Assembly (NCBI GenBank): GCA_016183835.1
Contig: JACPDV010000288.1
Span: 1-8,206 of the forward strand
Length of the DNA stretch: 8,206 nt
Direction of reading: 5' to 3'
Source: Armatimonadota bacterium
GTDB taxonomy: Bacteria > Armatimonadota > UBA10988
The first letter of the stretch is position 1, and each line of letters starts with the position of its first letter. A model generated the notes under the pieces. The model did no database searches, was not told where the DNA came from, and saw nothing but the letters and a program-made list of their open reading frames with translations. Shown here in pieces: positions 1-6,558 of this stretch. Position numbers and translations under genes: made by a program.

Positions 1-225
1 GTTCGCGCCGGCCGGGTACTCGACGAACCCGCTGCCGTCGAGCTGCAGCGCGCGCCCGAGCTTGCCCTCGCCGAGCGCCGCGCCGCTCCGCCGGAAGGGC
101 GCGCGCCCGCCGGCCGCCTGATCGGCCAAGAGCCAGCGGTCGTAGGAGGCGTGGAACAGGACGCCGTCGCCGGGCGCGGCGAGCGTGGGGCAGAGGGCGG
201 CGGCGAGGATCAACGGCAGGCTCAT
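1..225 (-). CDS. Secreted LamG/concanavalin A-like protein, N-terminal part (truncated by window edge)
   Basis: The frame is open from an ATG at 225 to the window edge, giving 75 residues; the C-terminus is missing. Residues 1-17 form a short hydrophobic segment rich in Leu and Ala (MSLPLILAAALCPTLA), a likely signal peptide although it lacks the usual basic n-region. After it comes GDGVLFHASYD and then GKLGRALQLDGSGFVEYPAG, which is the opening of a LamG-like jelly-roll domain (FHASFD...GKFGxAL pattern). Such domains bind or accompany carbohydrate-active activities outside the cytoplasm. A GTG at 237 in the same frame would add four residues (MSLV); neither start has a convincing Shine-Dalgarno. 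It lies 53 bases downstream of the hydrolase gene stop on the same strand, so co-transcription is likely. The function beyond the fold cannot be told from this fragment. Confidence 0.72.
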   Translation of the reverse strand, partial: MSLPLILAAALCPTLAAPGDGVLFHASYDRWLLADQAAGGRAPFRRSGAALGEGKLGRALQLDGSGFVEYPAGAN

Positions 226-278
226 GACCAGGCTCACATCGGCGGCGTCCGGCTCATTCTACTCGCATCCAGCCGCCG

Positions 279-2363
279 TCAGCGAGCGTAGACCTCCACC
301 TGCGCGAACTCGCACCGGCCCACCTCGCCCGGCTCGGAGTAGTCCATCGGCTGCCCGCTGTAGGGCACCTTGCCCACCAAGAGCGCCGCCGTCTCGCCGG
401 CGAACTTGCCCCGGTGCTCGAAGCGGCTCACCACCTCCCACTGCTCCCCGTCCGGGCTGCGCTCGATCACCCCGACACGCGACAGCCACCGGGCGCGCAG
501 CCAGATCCACTGTGTTGGGTCCTGGGTCGAGAAGAGCGCCTGGTTGCCCAGGCAGTCGCTCTGCAGCTTGCCGTCGCTGCGCAGGCCGAGCCGCAGCAGC
601 GTGCCGTCGGGCCAGCACAGCGCCACCGCCGGGCCCCACGACATCCCGCCGTCCGTGCCGCCCCGCAGCTTGATCACCAGCCCGCCGGCGGACAGCTTGA
701 GCGGGATCTGCAGGTAGGCGTAGGTGTGCGCGTGACCCGTCACCTGCAGTGCGCCGTCCGCGACCCGGAACGGCGCCGGGTTGGCCGGCGAGACCACCTG
801 CTCCGCCGCCGGCAGCGTGGCGAAGTCGAGCTTCACGGCCGGCTCGCCCCACTTCGGCGGCGAGGCGAGCGCCGCCAGCTCCGCCGTTCGCGCCGCCGCC
901 TTGGCCGCCACCTCGGCCTGCCGGCGGTCAACCTCGCGGTCGACCTCCTCGCGCATGGCCGGCGTCAGCTTGGCGGCGTAGTCGGCGTTGTAGGCCGCCA
1001 GGCTCCGCTCGTCGCCCAGCCAGCCGGCGAGGAAGTGGATCCGCGCGTTGGCCCGCAGCGTGTTCCGCGCCAGGTCGGGCTGCATCCCGGGCGGCCCGTT
1101 GAGGCACAGGACACCGATGCTGTTGTGGACGTTGTAGCCCGAGACGAAGTAGCGTAGGTAGTCCTGGTCGCTGTAGATCCCGCCCTGCCCCTCGCCGCGG
1201 AGCACGAAGTCGACGTAGGCGTCCGCCTGCGGCAGATAGCATTGCCCCGGTCCGAGCGCGCCGGTGGAGTGCCACTCCAGGATGCCGTCCTCGCCCAGCA
1301 ACTCGCGCGTGCCGCGGGCCAGGGCGTAGAGCGCCGCCGGGTTCTCGGTGTACTGCCCGTCGAAGTACAGGCCGTCCGGCTTGGACTCGTGCATCACGCG
1401 CGTGATGGCGGCCATGAACAGGCCCATGTTCTCGCCGGTCGGCCAGCCCGGCGGCCAACCGGTCTGATCGTACTGGGCGAAGCTGTTCATCGCCTTCGAT
1501 TCGTTTGGCGTGCCCTTGAGGAAGTAGTAGGGGCTGGTGTAGACGATGAACCGCTGCCCCTGCGCGTGCAGCGTGGCGCGGACGTGGGCGAACTCGTCGG
1601 GACCCAGGCGTGGCTCGAACGCCAGGTTCCAGTCTTTCCACAGCATCACCTCGCTCTGCAGCAGCACGGTGTTGCCGTAGGGCTGCCAGGCGAGCAGGTC
1701 GGCGTCGGACGGGTAGCCGGTCTGGTTCGACCAATGCCACACCACGCGATCCCGCAGCGAGCGCTCCCAGTCGTACGGCTTGGGCGGACACACGGCCACC
1801 CACAGCACCTGGTCGGCCGGCAGCCGGTAGGTGGCGATGCGCTCCTGATCGGGATCGTAGCCGTCGGGCAGGTCCTTCTGCGAGCAGTACAGCCCGAACC
1901 CGCCCCACTCGTCCACCAGCAGGTGGTGCGCGCCATAGGAGTCCTGCCAAGCCGGCACGATGCGCCGCTCGACGGCCACCTCCAGCGGCTCGTGGACATG
2001 GAGCATGAACAGCGAGTCGCCGTTGATGCGGACACTGAACGACGGCTCCGCGGCGCTTGCCAGCACCAGACCGTCGGTCTGCTGCACCAGCTTGAGCCCG
2101 CTCACCGGCCGGCCGAAGCGAAGCACGGCCACCGGCCGCGGATGCCCGATCCGCTGCGCAAACCGCACCTCGCCGGCGGCGGAGTCCAGCTCGATCACAG
2201 CGCCGGTGGTGACCACGCGCAGCCGGCCTTCGGCCAGCGTGGCACCCTCCACCCGCATGCCGTGCATCGGGCGCGGGTAGAGAGCCGGGTCCATCAGCTC
2301 CTGAAACGTGGGCGCGGCGGGCGGCACGGCGAGCGCTGTCAGCAGCCAGATGCCATGGATCAC
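279..2363 (-). CDS. Secreted putative glycoside hydrolase (TIM-barrel type) with C-terminal concanavalin-like domain
   Basis: A 694-residue protein starting at GTG (2363), chosen because a strong GGAGG lies six bases upstream. Residues 3-17 (HGIWLLTALAVPPAA) look like a signal peptide. Residues about 25-200 are beta-rich, like the N-terminal sandwich of clan-D-type glycosidases. Residues about 205-460 resemble a TIM barrel, with strand-end motifs RFIVYTSPYYF (271-281), DGLYFDG (330-336), ILEWHS (361-366) and VLRGEG (387-392). Asp335, Glu363 and Glu391 are candidate catalytic acids by position only. Residues 468-500 form an Ala/Glu/Arg-rich helical linker. Residues about 505-694 look like a DUF1349/LamG-type concanavalin fold (SPDGEQWEVVSRFEH at 636-650). 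The expected role is hydrolysis of an extracellular glycan, but I do not recognise a specific GH family and the substrate is unknown. Neighbours on the same strand are a DegT-type gene upstream and a LamG protein downstream. Confidence 0.75.
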   Translation of the reverse strand: MIHGIWLLTALAVPPAAPTFQELMDPALYPRPMHGMRVEGATLAEGRLRVVTTGAVIELDSAAGEVRFAQRIGHPRPVAVLRFGRPVSGLKLVQQTDGLVLASAAEPSFSVRINGDSLFMLHVHEPLEVAVERRIVPAWQDSYGAHHLLVDEWGGFGLYCSQKDLPDGYDPDQERIATYRLPADQVLWVAVCPPKPYDWERSLRDRVVWHWSNQTGYPSDADLLAWQPYGNTVLLQSEVMLWKDWNLAFEPRLGPDEFAHVRATLHAQGQRFIVYTSPYYFLKGTPNESKAMNSFAQYDQTGWPPGWPTGENMGLFMAAITRVMHESKPDGLYFDGQYTENPAALYALARGTRELLGEDGILEWHSTGALGPGQCYLPQADAYVDFVLRGEGQGGIYSDQDYLRYFVSGYNVHNSIGVLCLNGPPGMQPDLARNTLRANARIHFLAGWLGDERSLAAYNADYAAKLTPAMREEVDREVDRRQAEVAAKAAARTAELAALASPPKWGEPAVKLDFATLPAAEQVVSPANPAPFRVADGALQVTGHAHTYAYLQIPLKLSAGGLVIKLRGGTDGGMSWGPAVALCWPDGTLLRLGLRSDGKLQSDCLGNQALFSTQDPTQWIWLRARWLSRVGVIERSPDGEQWEVVSRFEHRGKFAGETAALLVGKVPYSGQPMDYSEPGEVGRCEFAQVEVYAR

Positions 2364-2369
2364 TGCAGT

Positions 2370-2374
2370 CCTCC
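2370..2374 (-). promoter_or_regulatory. Ribosome binding site deciding the GTG start of the hydrolase gene
   Basis: On the minus strand GGAGG is followed by six bases and then GTG (2363). It is the best Shine-Dalgarno match near the N-terminus and places a signal-peptide-like segment at the start of the protein, so the GTG is preferred over any internal ATG. Confidence 0.75.
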
Positions 2375-2389
2375 GTCACCCCCACCTCC

Positions 2390-2418
2390 GGCCCCCTCTC
2401 CCGGGGGGAGAGGGGGCC
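2390..2418 (-). repeat. Perfect inverted repeat (13-bp stem, 3-nt loop) between DegT-type and hydrolase genes
   Basis: The arms are GGCCCCCTCTCCC (2390-2402) and GGGAGAGGGGGCC (2406-2418), with GGG between them. A smaller hairpin, GGCCG-AA-CGGCC, abuts it at 2415-2426. The element sits in the 79-base gap after the DegT-type stop (2443) and before the hydrolase GTG (2363). No T-tract follows, so it is not a textbook intrinsic terminator. It could reduce read-through, stabilise the upstream message end, or be a member of the dispersed palindromes of CCCTCTCCC type common in many high-GC genomes. The structure is certain; the role is inference. Confidence 0.8.
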
Positions 2419-2442
2419 GAACGGCCGGTCACCGACGCCAGT

Positions 2443-3777
2443 TTACCTACGAAGGAACAGCCCGGCGCTGCCCATCGACACCTCCGGCGGCGTCTCGCCG
2501 AGGCCAAGGAAGTGCTCGCGGATCTCGCCGGCGTGCTCGGCGGCCTTGCGGTAGGCGTTGGCGTACTGCTCGATGATCTCCGGCCGGTAGTGCTTGAACC
2601 AGGGCGTCCAGTAGCAGCGCCCGGGCATCGCCTCGGTCACGGGCAGGTCGCCCTTGCCGGCTCGCAGGTCGCGGTCGGCGTTGGCGATGGCGGTCGGCTT
2701 GCCGTGCCCGTAGACATCGGCGTCGTGGAACAGCGGGTGGAGGTGGAGCGGCATGTTCGCCCCCGGCCCGCACGACACGCCCTCGGCCGTCACGGCGCGG
2801 CAGAACCAGCCGATGGGCAGATCGTCCAGCTCCTCCGGCACGTACAGCCCATGGCAGGCGTACCACCCGCCGCAGTGCGATCCCGAGCCCGTCGGCGGCC
2901 GATGCGCCCTGACTCCCGGCACGCCTTCGAGCAGGTCCCAGAAGTAGTTCATGGCCTTCTGGATCTCCACCATCCGCGCCCGGTAGTGCCGGAGCTGCAC
3001 CCGCCCCACCGCCGAGCTGAGCTGGTGCATGCGGTACTTGTAGCCGCCCCACGGCAGCCCGGCGAACTGTTTCAGCTCGGGTGTCTCGAGCCGGCTGGTG
3101 CGCTCATACAGCCCCCACGCCTGGACCCGCTCCCAGACCTCCTTGTCGCGGGTCAGCACGAACCCGCCCTCGCCCACCGGCAGCGCCTTGCCCGACATCA
3201 CCGACATCGCCGCGCAATCCCCGATAGTGCCCAACAGCCGCCCCTTGTACTCCGCGCCGTGGGCGTGCGACACGTCCTCGAGCACCTTGATCCCGTGCTT
3301 CGCGGCGATGGCCATGATGGCGTCCATGTCGCACGGATAGCCGCAGTAGTGGACGGGGATGATGACCTTGGTCCGCGGGGTGATGCGCTTCTCGAGGTCA
3401 ACGGGGTCCAGGCACATGGAATGCGGCTCGATGTCGCAGAAGACGATGCTGGCGCCGAGCGACCAGGCGGGGAGGACGCTGGCCCAGTAGGTGAGGCTTG
3501 GCCCGATCACCTCATCGCCGATGCGCACGCCGAGCGCCCACATGGCGGCTTGCAGCGCGCCGGTGCCGGTGGACTGGGCGACGCAATACGGCATGCCGTG
3601 CCACTCGGCGAACTCGCGCTCAAACTCTTCGGTGACATCGGTGCCGGACATGCCGCCGCGGCGGAGGACGTCGAGGCAGGCTTGTTCGTCTTCGTCGGTG
3701 ATGATGGGCCAGGTGAACATGTCGCCTGGATCGGCGGTGACGGACTGCGGTCCGCCGCGGAGGGCGAGGGTGGACAT
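2443..3777 (-). CDS. DegT/DnrJ/EryC1/StrS-family PLP-dependent aminotransferase (copy 1)
   Basis: A 444-residue fold-type-I PLP enzyme. Members of this family usually transaminate keto-sugar nucleotides for surface glycans or secondary metabolites. Visible motifs: STGTGAL (69-75) for cofactor phosphate binding, the conserved Asp in VLEDVSHAHGA (Asp168), the Schiff-base lysine in MSGKALPVGEGG (Lys197), and GYKYRMHQLSSAVG (245-258), where most relatives have Asn in place of Lys247. Length is slightly above the usual 370-400 because of an extended C-terminal half (about 340-400, rich in His and Trp). The ATG at 3777 is preceded by GGAG nine bases upstream. No clear promoter was found in the 127 bases up to the endonuclease gene. 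It appears to be the first gene of a run with the secreted hydrolase and LamG protein. Substrate unknown; a non-sugar role is possible for this branch. Confidence 0.9.
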   Translation of the reverse strand: MSTLALRGGPQSVTADPGDMFTWPIITDEDEQACLDVLRRGGMSGTDVTEEFEREFAEWHGMPYCVAQSTGTGALQAAMWALGVRIGDEVIGPSLTYWASVLPAWSLGASIVFCDIEPHSMCLDPVDLEKRITPRTKVIIPVHYCGYPCDMDAIMAIAAKHGIKVLEDVSHAHGAEYKGRLLGTIGDCAAMSVMSGKALPVGEGGFVLTRDKEVWERVQAWGLYERTSRLETPELKQFAGLPWGGYKYRMHQLSSAVGRVQLRHYRARMVEIQKAMNYFWDLLEGVPGVRAHRPPTGSGSHCGGWYACHGLYVPEELDDLPIGWFCRAVTAEGVSCGPGANMPLHLHPLFHDADVYGHGKPTAIANADRDLRAGKGDLPVTEAMPGRCYWTPWFKHYRPEIIEQYANAYRKAAEHAGEIREHFLGLGETPPEVSMGSAGLFLRR

Positions 3778-3838
3778 GGACTGTGACTCCGGCTGCGGGG
3801 TTCGCCGGCTTTGGGTGGCGCCCTTCTGCGCGCTGAAC

Positions 3839-3899
3839 CGTCCGGGCCAACGGCCGGCGGCCGGGGCGCGACGATCGCAGCGGTCACCCGGGCCGGACG
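3839..3899 (-). other. Imperfect GC-rich inverted repeat downstream of the endonuclease gene
   Basis: Arms CGTCCGGGCC (3839-3848) and GGCCGGACG (3891-3899) can pair with a single-base bulge around a loop of about 42 bases that itself contains GC-rich self-complementary stretches near 3851-3866. It lies in the 127-base gap between the endonuclease stop (3905) and the DegT-type start (3777). It might slow transcription leaving the R-M operon, but there is no T-run and such pairing is easy to find in GC-rich DNA. Nothing else is recognised in this gap. Confidence 0.3.
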
Positions 3900-3904
3900 A
3901 AGTC

Positions 3905-4777
3905 CTAGAGGGCAGACAAGCTGTGCTCCCAGAAGAGCGTGATGGCCTGCTTGCTCTGCGCCCTGTGAAGGTGGGTCAGCTTGAACACCCCGGCAAGGAC
4001 TGCGCCCGGAATGACTTGTGCCCCGAACTCAGCCCGCCACACGGCAGTCTTGTCCCCGATCTCGTGGTTGAGTCGCTTGATGCTGTTGACCGCGCTGTTG
4101 GCGACCTTGCACTCCAAGGCCAAGAGCCTGCCATCGCTGAGGCGTACCGGAATGTCGCACTTCGTGCCAGCCACCAGGGTCTCCCGGGCGAAGCGGCCCC
4201 GATCGAGACCGTCCAAGCCAAGAAGCTCGCGGGAGGGCACTGGCACCTCGACGTAGCCCGCCTCCCGGAGAGCGGCCACAGTGGCCTCCTCCTGCTCGCC
4301 GGCAGCCTCCAACCGCTTCTCCGTGGCGACCTTGTTGGCGGCCCACACCCCTGCTGTCCAGTCGATGGCTGCCTCACGTTCCGGGCCTGTCGGCTGCCGT
4401 TCCGCCGCGAGCCACGGATGTCTGATCGGGTCGAGGGAGACCCTCAAGACTGCGGCGACCCGCTCGGCGTGGTCGCCCACGATCCGGGTCCTGGCGATGC
4501 TCCCGCGGGCCAGTGTCCTTAAGTCGTCCGCACTCAGGACGGGCGAGCTGAGGTACCTGGCAGCCTCCACGACGCGTGGGCTCTGCTGCAGGCGTGCTCC
4601 CCGCAACTCGCGCAGCTCATCGGTGGCCTCAAAGAGCGCCGTGATGTGCGGACGTACCTCGTGGAACAGCTCCACGTAACGTGCCGTCCGCTCCCAGCGG
4701 GCGATGACCCGCTCGATCGCGATGCCCCTGTCGCGCTCAAGCTCTTCCTGAGTCCAGCGTGGCGGGTCCTTCGGCAT
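3905..4777 (-). CDS. XamI-family type II restriction endonuclease
   Basis: A 290-residue protein that I match from memory to the XamI restriction endonuclease family. It opens with MPKDPPRWTQEELERD, a start style typical of the family, has YLSSPVLSADDLRTLA (75-90), and carries a PD-(D/E)xK-type core: Asp208 in TKCDIPVRL, then Glu222 and Lys224 in LALECKVANSAVNSIKRLN. XamI itself cuts GTCGAC (SalI isoschizomer); whether this homolog keeps that site is inference. The start at 4777 is fixed by AGGAG five bases upstream, which overlaps the methyltransferase stop. The frame stays open further upstream, but that stretch overlaps the methyltransferase coding region in another frame and is not used. 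The gene is second in a methyltransferase-endonuclease pair with 8 bases between stop and start, fitting translational coupling. The catalytic residues look intact, so the enzyme is probably active. Confidence 0.88.
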   Translation of the reverse strand: MPKDPPRWTQEELERDRGIAIERVIARWERTARYVELFHEVRPHITALFEATDELRELRGARLQQSPRVVEAARYLSSPVLSADDLRTLARGSIARTRIVGDHAERVAAVLRVSLDPIRHPWLAAERQPTGPEREAAIDWTAGVWAANKVATEKRLEAAGEQEEATVAALREAGYVEVPVPSRELLGLDGLDRGRFARETLVAGTKCDIPVRLSDGRLLALECKVANSAVNSIKRLNHEIGDKTAVWRAEFGAQVIPGAVLAGVFKLTHLHRAQSKQAITLFWEHSLSAL

Positions 4778-4782
4778 ACGCG

Positions 4783-4787
4783 CTCCT
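4783..4787 (-). promoter_or_regulatory. Ribosome binding site of the endonuclease, overlapping the methyltransferase stop
   Basis: On the minus strand the sequence reads TAGGAGCGCGTATG. The methyltransferase stop TAG shares bases with the AGGAG Shine-Dalgarno, which is five bases from the endonuclease ATG. Ribosomes ending on the methyltransferase gene would uncover or directly reuse this site, so methylase translation would precede endonuclease translation. Confidence 0.8.
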
Positions 4788-6411
4788 ACTCGGCGTAGTC
4801 CCGGAGGCGCGTGGGCGAGGGGACCAACAGCGCCTCCATCTCCCCGGGCTCGAACTTCTCCAGGCCGCCCTGGTAGGTCCGGCCTGCTCCCCGCAGAGCT
4901 TCCCGGTTGGCGTTGAGGTACCCCACCAACCCAGCGAGATCCTCTTGTTCCATGGCGCTCCGCGGGTAGAGACCGTGGAATACGTTCAGGATGGCAAGGC
5001 CGTCTGGGTTTAGGGCGAAGGCCGGGGGCTGGCGGGCCATGTAGGTGGCCACGACGGGAGCGGTCTGCGCGCCCACGAACCACCACGGCTCCCGGTGGGC
5101 GCACAGGTACCGCTGGTCCACGCCTGCCCGCTCTCCCTGCGCCAGATAGCGAAGCAGCGGCTCGGCACCCTCTGCGGCGGGATCCAGGCCGCGCGGAGGC
5201 GCCAGGAGCACTCGGCGGGACGGATCAGCCCGGACCACACCGGGCTGAGCGAGCACTTCGGTAGCCCTCGTCAGCGCCTGCCGCGTCCAGCGCTCGATCC
5301 CCCAGCCTTCGGCTTCGTTGCGGGTCATCGCGAAGAAGCCGTTGCATCCCGTGGCGACCCCGCGGCTGACCCGGACGATGTCCCCGAGCCGGACCATGCC
5401 GTCGGCAGACCTCGCCGGGCGTTGGCTGAACAACGGTGTCCAGCGGGTGGCCTCTTCGAGGGCTCCTTGATCGCGCAGGACGCCCCCGTTCCCCAGGGCG
5501 TCCAGCGGCGCGCTCGCCGATGTCCGGTGGAACCGCATCCGGCGCGACCGGCCACCCAACTCGAAGCACGTCACGAGCGCGGTAGTCATCGCGTCGCCGA
5601 AGGTGACGTCTTCGCGTTCGAGCAGGTGAAGGCTCTCGCCGCCGAGGTCGTTGAGCAAAGCCGCTCTGACGGTCCGCCCATAGCCAACGTCCAACCACTC
5701 CGAGCTCGTGATGAAGGCCCCCACGTCGCCATCGCGTCCATGTTCGAGCGTGGCCAGGAAGAAGTGGACGTGCAGCCCCCCGAGACTCGGCACCGGGAGA
5801 TGATGCCGCTCTGAGACCCGCCGCGCCCACGCCTTCGCGGACGGGTCGATGTCATGGTGTCGGACATAGGGAGGATTGCCGACAAAGGCGGTCCGGCCTG
5901 CGACCCGGCCGAGCTCTGCCGTGAGGTAATCTGCGTTGAGCACTCTCGCCCGTGTCGTTCCCAGGCTCGTGAGCACGGCGCGGCTGATGATGGTCGCCAC
6001 GGGATCGAGATCGACCGCCACCAACTCCGTCTGATGGGCCTTGCGCGCCACTTCGGCCGCGAACCTGCCGCTCCCACAACCTGCATCGACCACCCGCGCG
6101 GGCGCCCGCGACAGCACCCACGCCACCATAGCGCGCACAATGGGATCCGGCGTGTAGAACGCCCCCTGCTTGCGGCGCTCGACCGCAGTCCGAAGCCCGT
6201 TGTACGCTTCTCCCAGAGGATCCTGTTCGGCACCGATCGCCCCTCGCAGCGCCTCCGCGTCCCCGGCGAACGGTTGCGCCTCGGAGAGCAGTTCCGACTC
6301 GGCAGAAGAGAGGGGACCCCCAGCACCATCCAGGCCCACAGCCAGACACGCCCCCACCAACTCCGGCAGGGAGCGGATCTTGCTTCCGGCCACCGCCTCG
6401 ACACTGTCCAT
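4786..6411 (-). CDS. Type II N6-adenine DNA methyltransferase (gamma class, M.TaqI/M.XamI-like)
   Basis: The protein is 541 residues from the ATG at 6411, or 568 from an in-frame ATG at 6492. Numbering from the longer form: motif X KQGAFYTP (108-115), motif I VVDAGCGSGRFA (134-145) for AdoMet, acidic motif II VAVDLDP (158-164), LNADYL (185-190), and catalytic motif IV NPPY (206-209), which marks adenine-N6 methylation. From about 365 onward is the target-recognition half, with GDIVRVSRGVATGCNGFF and near the end YQGGLEKFEPGEMEALLVP, as in TaqI-like enzymes. It should protect host DNA at the partner endonuclease's site. I prefer the 6411 start because a TTGACA-17-TACGGT promoter lies inside the first 27 codons of the longer form; neither ATG has a good Shine-Dalgarno. 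GC content looks lower than in the flanking genes, which fits horizontal acquisition. Confidence 0.9.
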   Translation of the reverse strand: MDSVEAVAGSKIRSLPELVGACLAVGLDGAGGPLSSAESELLSEAQPFAGDAEALRGAIGAEQDPLGEAYNGLRTAVERRKQGAFYTPDPIVRAMVAWVLSRAPARVVDAGCGSGRFAAEVARKAHQTELVAVDLDPVATIISRAVLTSLGTTRARVLNADYLTAELGRVAGRTAFVGNPPYVRHHDIDPSAKAWARRVSERHHLPVPSLGGLHVHFFLATLEHGRDGDVGAFITSSEWLDVGYGRTVRAALLNDLGGESLHLLEREDVTFGDAMTTALVTCFELGGRSRRMRFHRTSASAPLDALGNGGVLRDQGALEEATRWTPLFSQRPARSADGMVRLGDIVRVSRGVATGCNGFFAMTRNEAEGWGIERWTRQALTRATEVLAQPGVVRADPSRRVLLAPPRGLDPAAEGAEPLLRYLAQGERAGVDQRYLCAHREPWWFVGAQTAPVVATYMARQPPAFALNPDGLAILNVFHGLYPRSAMEQEDLAGLVGYLNANREALRGAGRTYQGGLEKFEPGEMEALLVPSPTRLRDYAE

Positions 6412-6418
6412 CTTGGCT

Positions 6419-6447
6419 ACCGTATCCCAACCCTCGACTGCTGTCAA
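6419..6447 (-). promoter_or_regulatory. Putative sigma-70-type promoter of the restriction-modification operon
   Basis: On the minus strand TTGACA (6442-6447) is followed by exactly 17 bases and TACGGT (6419-6424). The -35 is a perfect consensus; the -10 keeps the key T, A and final T only. Transcription would begin near 6411-6413, at or next to the ATG at 6411, so the message would be leaderless or nearly so. Confidence 0.5.
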
Positions 6448-6503
6448 ACCAACCAGCGTGGCCGACGCGCCAGGCCGTGAGTGGCTCGCCATCGTCGCCG
6501 GAT

Positions 6504-6532
6504 TTGACCCCCTCCGCCCGCTCGGCTACACT
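6504..6532 (+). promoter_or_regulatory. Putative sigma-70-type promoter of the second DegT-type gene
   Basis: TTGACC (6504-6509), 17 bases, TACACT (6527-6532). This gives five of six -35 matches and four of six -10 matches at optimal spacing. Transcription would start around 6539, leaving a leader of about 20 bases with GGAG at 6548-6551 before the ATG at 6559. It is back to back with the R-M promoter, with 56 bases between the two -35 boxes. Confidence 0.6.
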
Positions 6533-6558
6533 CCCGCCCGACCACCCGGAGCGCCCGC

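Noticed and set aside
939..1214. Avoidance of GTCGAC in the window as evidence of R-M pressure
   Set aside because: By eye I find two sites (939-944 and 1209-1214), both in the hydrolase gene. About three would be expected for this length and composition, so there is no useful signal.
1242..3786. Long plus-strand open frames (for example 1242-2576 and 2308-3786) and a minus-strand frame at 6526-7680
   Set aside because: They mirror the hydrolase and DegT-type genes on the opposite strand, have Arg/His/Val/Pro-rich composition and no recognisable domain. Open antisense frames are expected in DNA this GC-rich.
3778..3904. Controller-protein gene or C-box near the R-M genes
   Set aside because: No small helix-turn-helix frame and no paired symmetric operator were seen either here or in 6412-6558.
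4778..5104. Upstream extension of the endonuclease frame to a 399-residue protein
   Set aside because: The extra stretch lies over the methyltransferase coding region in another frame, has an Arg/Pro/Gly-rich shadow composition, and the ATG at 4777 has a good Shine-Dalgarno and a family-like N-terminus.
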